DNA from: Acidobacteriota bacterium
Lineage (GTDB): Bacteria > Acidobacteriota > Terriglobia > Terriglobales > Acidobacteriaceae
Direction: 5' to 3'
DNA length: 9,114 bases
NCBI GenBank assembly: GCA_019510535.1
Contig: JAEKKE010000350.1
Span: 1 to 9,114 of the forward strand
This document shows, piece by piece, positions 5,114-9,114 of the stretch. Position numbers and translations under genes: made by a program. How positions within the stretch are numbered: position 1 is the first letter of the stretch; each line of letters opens with the position of its first letter. The notes under the pieces are model-generated. The model searched no databases, was not told the origin of the DNA, and saw nothing but the letters and a program-made list of their open reading frames with translations.

Positions 5114-6129
5114 CAGCCCTTCAACGCTCCTCTCACACCAGCCAACAGATTGCGCGACACGGTCGATCCGGTCAGCAAATCTTCGGCACGTACAATCTCC
5201 CGCAGTCGCACCCCTTCTCCAATCGTCTCCGATGCGATTCGCTGCAGCTCGTTCGAAGGCCATGTCCCGGCGACCAGAATCTCATCCGGCACTGCGCCCA
5301 ACGTATCTTCAAAATAGGCTGTAGCAACCGAGATGGCGCGGGCAATCTCATCGGCATGGCTCAAATGCTCCACCTCAGCCAACAGGACGTCTGCCTGCTC
5401 CATCGCCAGAGCCGACGTCGGATCACTGGCTACAGGCGCTGGTTCCGGCGGCGCTGCATTGACCGTCTCGTGGGCAAACTCAACCGTACGGTACAGCACC
5501 ACGTTGCCGCCGCGCACGATCGCGGTGGTCATGCTGGCTTCATCGATATTCAAGAGCAGTTGCGCCTTTGGCTCCGCGGGGTCGAGCGTTGCCACGGCAG
5601 CCAACGTCGACGGCAGCACCGCGCCGGGCTCGTATCCTGCTTCGCGCACGGCCTGCTCATACTCGCTGCGCAAGTCCGCGGGCATGGCAACAGCCAGGAC
5701 ACTCACGTTCCCCCTGGCCTCGCTCATCACCTGGTAGCTGACCGCTGCGGTATCAGAATCAAAGGGCAGCATGCGCTTCAGACGGAATCGCACCACGCTC
5801 TCGGCGTCGTCGTCCCGGGAAGGCATGGTGTCGAAGTCCAGAAGAACGACGCGGACCGCCGCATCCGGAAGAACAAGTGTGACGTCACGGCTCTGTGCGG
5901 CTACCCGCTCCAGCGCCGAACGCAGTGCAGCGGCAACCGCAACGCGGTCTACGAGGTTAGGAACCTTCAGCGACGGCTGCAAAGCGCCCGCGCGCAGCGA
6001 CACCTGCGTGACTGCACGCAGGGGTGCCGTGGTTGCATCAGCCGCTGCGGCCACCACCAGTTCGCCACGTAACTCTGCCGCCAGGCGGGGACGTTGATGT
6101 GTGCCGCTCAACTTGGAAAGAAAGGACAT
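5113..6129 (-). CDS. pilM: PilM-like actin-fold assembly protein with degenerate nucleotide site
   Basis: This gene encodes 338 residues without a signal peptide or membrane helix, so it is cytoplasmic. Recognisable PilM-type blocks are VVRFRLKRMLPFDSDTAAVSY (112-131), the AGYEPGAVLPSTLAAVAT block (164-181), a strand with LLLNIDEASMTTAIVRGGNVV (191-211), and a final DEILVAGTWPSNEL (282-295) where actin-fold proteins place the adenosine-binding loop. PilM binds the N-terminus of PilN and links the alignment complex to the ATPase; GspL does the same in type II systems. The opening RPRLAAELRGELVVAA (13-28) replaces the GLDIGSSS-type phosphate loop, and DEAS stands where DIG would be expected, so ATP binding is doubtful. 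A Pro/Ala/Asp-rich loop (about 222-245) is inserted. The gene starts 11 bases after the GspE stop and has no clear ribosome binding site, so coupling to the upstream gene is likely. Confidence 0.8.
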   Translation of the reverse strand: MSFLSKLSGTHQRPRLAAELRGELVVAAAADATTAPLRAVTQVSLRAGALQPSLKVPNLVDRVAVAAALRSALERVAAQSRDVTLVLPDAAVRVVLLDFDTMPSRDDDAESVVRFRLKRMLPFDSDTAAVSYQVMSEARGNVSVLAVAMPADLRSEYEQAVREAGYEPGAVLPSTLAAVATLDPAEPKAQLLLNIDEASMTTAIVRGGNVVLYRTVEFAHETVNAAPPEPAPVASDPTSALAMEQADVLLAEVEHLSHADEIARAISVATAYFEDTLGAVPDEILVAGTWPSNELQRIASETIGEGVRLREIVRAEDLLTGSTVSRNLLAGVRGALKG

Positions 6130-6139
6130 GTGTTGTCTG

Positions 6140-7786
6140 TTACCGGGTCGCCTCGATAAAGGTTACCTTGTTGATCTCCTTCAAGGTAGTGACACCGGCG
6201 CGCACACGCTGCAGCGCCGAGTCGCGTAGAAATGCCATTCCCTTTTCACGCGCCACACGCCGAATCTCCGAGCCCGGCTTCTTGGCCAGCAGCATCTCGC
6301 GGATCTCATCATCCAGCTCCAGCAACTCATGAATGGCCGAACGTCCGCGATATCCCGTGCCACCGCACTCCATGCAGCCGGCGCCTTCGCGGAATTTGAA
6401 ACCTCGCCAATCCTCGAGCTCGAGACCGCTCTGCAGCAGCGTCTCATCGTCGTACGTAACGTAGTGCGCGCAAAAATCACAGATCTGGCGTACCAGCCGC
6501 TGCGCCAGAATACAGTTCAAGGCAGAGACAAAGTTGTACGGCTCTACTCCCATATTCAGGAACCGGCCAAGCACATCGACAACGTTATTCGCGTGCACGG
6601 TCGTAAAGACAAGGTGACCTGTCAGCGCTGAGTTGATAGCGATCTGCGCAGTCTCAGCATCACGAATCTCACCGACCAGAATCTTGTCGGGGTCGTGACG
6701 CAGAATCGAACGCAGACCGCGGGCAAAGGTCAGGCCCTTTTTCTCATTGACCGGAATCTGGGTGATGCCACGAATCTGGTACTCGACCGGATCTTCGATC
6801 GTGATGATCTTGTCTTCTTCGCTCTTAATCTCATTCAACGCGGCATACAGCGTGGTCGTCTTACCGGAACCCGTAGGTCCAGTGACCAGCACCATGCCAT
6901 ACGGCTCTGTGATGTAACGCCGGAAGCGCCGCAGGTCCTCCTCCGCAAAGCCCACCACATCCAGCGAAAGCTTGGTGAACTTCTCGCTCATCGACTCCTT
7001 ATCGAGCACACGGAGCACAGCATTCTCACCATGAACAGTCGGCATGATCGAGACACGGAAATCAATCAGGCGTCCCTTGTAGCGCACGCGGAAGCGTCCG
7101 TCCTGGGGCACACGGCGCTCGGCGATATCCAGTTCACTCATGACCTTGATACGCGACAGGATCGTCTGATGATGCTCACGCGCAATTGGCGCCATAGCCT
7201 GCGTCAGCACGCCATCGATACGGTATTTCACCAACAGAGAGTCGTCGTAGGTTTCAAGGTGAATGTCCGAAGCCCGGCGTTCCAGCGCCGTAAAGATGGT
7301 CGTATCTACCAGGCGGATAATCGGCGAGATATCTTCTTCGCTGGTCAGCTTCTCGATCGAGATGTTCTCGTCCGCATTCTCGTCCAACGACACCACATCG
7401 AAGGTCAGCCCTTCGCTCGCCTCTTCCAGGACACGCTGCGACTGCTCATTCTTCTTCAGCAGGTCTGTAATTTGCGATAGCGTCGCCACCCGCGTCACCA
7501 GCCGCGCCGATAACAGAGAAGCAATCTCATCCAGCACCATCAGCTTCGATGGATCGCTTACCGCAATCACCAGACGGCCATCGGGCTTCTGCTCCAGCGG
7601 GACGAAGTTGTACCGGAACATCAGCTCGACCGGTACCGTCCGGAACAGCTCATGCTGAATCTTGAAGTTCTTCAGGTCAACAAACTCAGAGTGATAGCGG
7701 CGCGCCAGCATCTGCGCGCGCTCTACCTCGTTCAGCTCAAGGCCGTTAGTCGAGGGAATCGGGATCGCGATGGGAGCTTGTGCCAT
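6140..7786 (-). CDS. gspE: GspE/PilB-family assembly ATPase
   Basis: This gene encodes a 548-residue cytoplasmic hexameric ATPase that powers filament extension. An N-terminal GspE/MshEN-type domain (about 22-110) is followed by the N2 domain (SDIHLETYDDSLLVKYRIDG, 173-192) and the motor domain. All core motifs are intact: Walker A GPTGSGKT (303-310), Asp box TIEDPVEY (329-336), Walker B ILVGEIRD (369-376), His box TGHLVFTTVHANN (389-401), and two CxxC pairs (C436/C439 and C471/C474) forming the zinc site typical of GspE and PilB and absent from PilT. The length is normal for the family. Near the N-terminus I do not see the RLGxxL-type motif used by c-di-GMP-binding MshE/PilB relatives. The gene lies 31 bases after the GspF gene. 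Sequence alone cannot separate GspE from PilB; with no PilT nearby, either name is acceptable. Confidence 0.95.
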   Translation of the reverse strand: MAQAPIAIPIPSTNGLELNEVERAQMLARRYHSEFVDLKNFKIQHELFRTVPVELMFRYNFVPLEQKPDGRLVIAVSDPSKLMVLDEIASLLSARLVTRVATLSQITDLLKKNEQSQRVLEEASEGLTFDVVSLDENADENISIEKLTSEEDISPIIRLVDTTIFTALERRASDIHLETYDDSLLVKYRIDGVLTQAMAPIAREHHQTILSRIKVMSELDIAERRVPQDGRFRVRYKGRLIDFRVSIMPTVHGENAVLRVLDKESMSEKFTKLSLDVVGFAEEDLRRFRRYITEPYGMVLVTGPTGSGKTTTLYAALNEIKSEEDKIITIEDPVEYQIRGITQIPVNEKKGLTFARGLRSILRHDPDKILVGEIRDAETAQIAINSALTGHLVFTTVHANNVVDVLGRFLNMGVEPYNFVSALNCILAQRLVRQICDFCAHYVTYDDETLLQSGLELEDWRGFKFREGAGCMECGGTGYRGRSAIHELLELDDEIREMLLAKKPGSEIRRVAREKGMAFLRDSALQRVRAGVTTLKEINKVTFIEATR

Positions 7787-7817
7787 GGTTTATTGGACTC
7801 CGGTTTGCGCCAAGGGT

Positions 7818-9017
7818 TTACTGACCGAGCCCGCCAGCGCCCAGCGAGAAGATCGGTAGATAGAGCGAGATAAGAATAACGGCAATCACAATGCCCATAA
7901 AGACGAGCAGGATCGGTTCAATCAGGCTCATGGCTGCCGACAGGGAAAGCTGTACGTCCTCCTCAAAGAACTCGGCGACCGAGTTCAACATCGCCGGCAA
8001 GGCGCCGGTGGACTCACCGACCTCAATCATCTCTGTCGCCAGGTCCGGAAAGATCTTCGTCTGCCGGAGAGAATACGCCAATCCTTTGCCTTCGCGGACC
8101 GAGCCCACCGAAGCATACACGGCCAGCGCCGTCTGGCGGCTGTTGATCGACTTTGCCGCCGTCTCCAGTGATGGCACCAGCGGCAGACCGCCGGTCAGCA
8201 GGGTCGACAACGTGCGGGAAAACAGCGCTACCTGGTACTTCAGCCACACCGGCCCAATCAGGGGCAACCTGATCCGGATGCGGTCGACCAACTGATTCCC
8301 GGTATCCGTCTTCAGCCAACGGAAGAAGACATAGATCGCTATTGCAAACACCACGGCCGCGTAAATTCCATAGTGCTGCGCCTGTTTCCCAAGATTCAGC
8401 AGAAAGACCGTAATTGCGGGCAGCGGCGTATTCAGTTGCTCGTAAAGCTCCGCAAACCGCGGAATCACAAAGGTCAGCAAAAAGATCATGATGCAGATCA
8501 CCATCAGCACCAGAACGATGGGATACACCATCGCCGACCTTAGCTTCTTGGTAAAGCTCAATGACAACCGTTGAAAGTCGACGAAACGCTGTAACACCTC
8601 TTCCAGGTTTCCCGATCGCTCACCAGCCAGAAGTGTGGTGGTATAGATGATCGGCACGCCGCTCTGAGCATCGAATGCCGACGACAATGACTCACCCGTC
8701 CGGACGCGCGCTGCGACGTCTTCCAACTGACCCTTTAGATTCAGATCTTTCTGGCCAGCCGTCAGCAGGTCCAACCCACCCAGGATCGGCAGGCCGGCGC
8801 GTATCAGGGTCAGGAACTGCTGGTTGAAGATAAGAAAGGTGTCGAGCTTGATCTTCTTCTTGCGGCCGGCTGCCAGTACCGAGCGGGGCTTAACCGAGTA
8901 GACCAGGTAGCCCGCCTGGGTGAAACGCAGACGTAACTCCTCGGCCGTGGCAGCGGCGTGGATTTGCTCCTGTATACGGCCGCGCTCATCGGCCAACTTG
9001 ATGACAAACTCAGTCAT
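7818..9017 (-). CDS. gspF: GspF/PilC-family inner-membrane platform protein
   Basis: This gene encodes 399 residues, normal for the family. A soluble N-terminal part (1-60) is followed by two copies of the T2SSF domain. The first begins FNQQFLTLIRAGLPILGGLDLL (64-85) with GERSGNLEEVL (132-142); the second begins FSRTLSTLLTGGLPLVPSLETA (256-277) with GESTGALPAML (334-344). Hydrophobic segments lie at about 162-186, 214-234 and 366-391. The protein is the membrane hub turned by the ATPase and onto which pseudopilins are loaded. The start ATG at 9015-9017 gives the expected N-terminus (EFVIKLADERGRI, as in other GspF proteins). The ribosome binding site is weak. The gene is the first of the cluster seen here, and the operon may extend upstream beyond the window. 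Confidence 0.94.
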   Translation of the reverse strand: MTEFVIKLADERGRIQEQIHAAATAEELRLRFTQAGYLVYSVKPRSVLAAGRKKKIKLDTFLIFNQQFLTLIRAGLPILGGLDLLTAGQKDLNLKGQLEDVAARVRTGESLSSAFDAQSGVPIIYTTTLLAGERSGNLEEVLQRFVDFQRLSLSFTKKLRSAMVYPIVLVLMVICIMIFLLTFVIPRFAELYEQLNTPLPAITVFLLNLGKQAQHYGIYAAVVFAIAIYVFFRWLKTDTGNQLVDRIRIRLPLIGPVWLKYQVALFSRTLSTLLTGGLPLVPSLETAAKSINSRQTALAVYASVGSVREGKGLAYSLRQTKIFPDLATEMIEVGESTGALPAMLNSVAEFFEEDVQLSLSAAMSLIEPILLVFMGIVIAVILISLYLPIFSLGAGGLGQ

Positions 9018-9114
9018 GAATCCAGCGGGGTAACCCTGTATGAGTTTAGACGCCGTATGACCATTTTCGGAGGTCCATTTCCTTCAAACTCACAGAAAAG
9101 AAAAGACCTCGCCT
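9018..9114. other. Edge region upstream of the GspF gene, no gene assigned
   Basis: These 97 bases carry a pyrimidine-rich run on the minus strand (TCTTTTCTTTTCTG) and no -10/-35 pair that I would defend. One minus strand frame stays open from the edge to a TGA overlapping the GspF ATG as ATGA, giving 32 residues ending RVTPLDS. It could be the tail of an upstream operon gene, but codon use and content give no support. Nothing firm is called here. Confidence 0.3.

Noticed and set aside
5114..5263. Fifty-codon N-terminal extension of the PilN-like protein
   Set aside because: It would overlap pilM coding sequence by 150 bases and displace the INLASKPF motif from the N-terminus; the ATG at 5111-5113 with TGATG coupling fits better.
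5356..6072. 238-codon + strand open frame opposite the PilM-like gene
   Set aside because: It is rich in His/Arg/Gln with no recognisable fold, and the opposite strand encodes a clear PilM-family protein in operon context.
6695..7480. 261-codon + strand open frame opposite the ATPase gene
   Set aside because: The opposite strand carries all GspE motifs; the + frame is a shadow without plausible domain content.

Overview
The window looks like a chromosomal piece of an Acidobacteriota genome, probably class Terriglobia (Terriglobus/Granulicella/Edaphobacter type). That assignment is inference. It rests on a secreted PQQ-like beta-propeller protein of a sort I associate with Acidobacteria, on a hybrid type II secretion / type IV pilus gene order, and on moderately high GC. 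No marker gene in the window fixes the taxon.

Layout: positions 1-70 carry the last 22 codons of an unidentified + strand gene. A short GC-rich spacer follows, with a plausible sigma-70 promoter (about 123-151), then a complete tRNA-Gly(CCC) gene (193-267) on the + strand. A 99-base convergent spacer (268-366) holds an inverted-repeat hairpin and a 15-base match to the 5' end of a tRNA on the minus strand. Everything else is on the minus strand. The gene at 367-1953 encodes a secreted 528-residue PQQ-like beta-propeller protein with its own AT-rich upstream region (1954-2117), which contains a perfect 6+6 palindrome.

From 9017 down to 2118 runs a tight seven-gene cluster, in transcription order: GspF/PilC platform protein, GspE/PilB ATPase, PilM-like, PilN-like, PilO-like, a PilP/GspC-like protein, and a GspG/PulG-like pseudopilin. 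The last five genes are joined by a 10-base gap and then overlaps of 1, 4, 17 and 4 bases, so they are almost certainly one translationally coupled operon.

Together these genes would build the motor (ATPase plus platform), the inner-membrane alignment complex (M-N-O-P) and one filament subunit of a type IV filament machine. The outer-membrane secretin, the prepilin peptidase, a retraction ATPase (PilT) and a canonical major pilin are not in the window, so the machine is incomplete here. The mix of Gsp-like and Pil-like parts leaves open whether it secretes proteins or assembles pili. The N, P and pseudopilin proteins carry long Gly/Pro/Ser/Thr-rich stretches. The pseudopilin lacks the usual Glu5, and the PilM-like protein lacks the usual N-terminal nucleotide-binding motif.

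I see no CRISPR array, insertion sequence, toxin-antitoxin pair or obvious defence system. The most unusual points are the divergent pseudopilin, the degenerate PilM, and the tRNA-like scar beside the tRNA gene.
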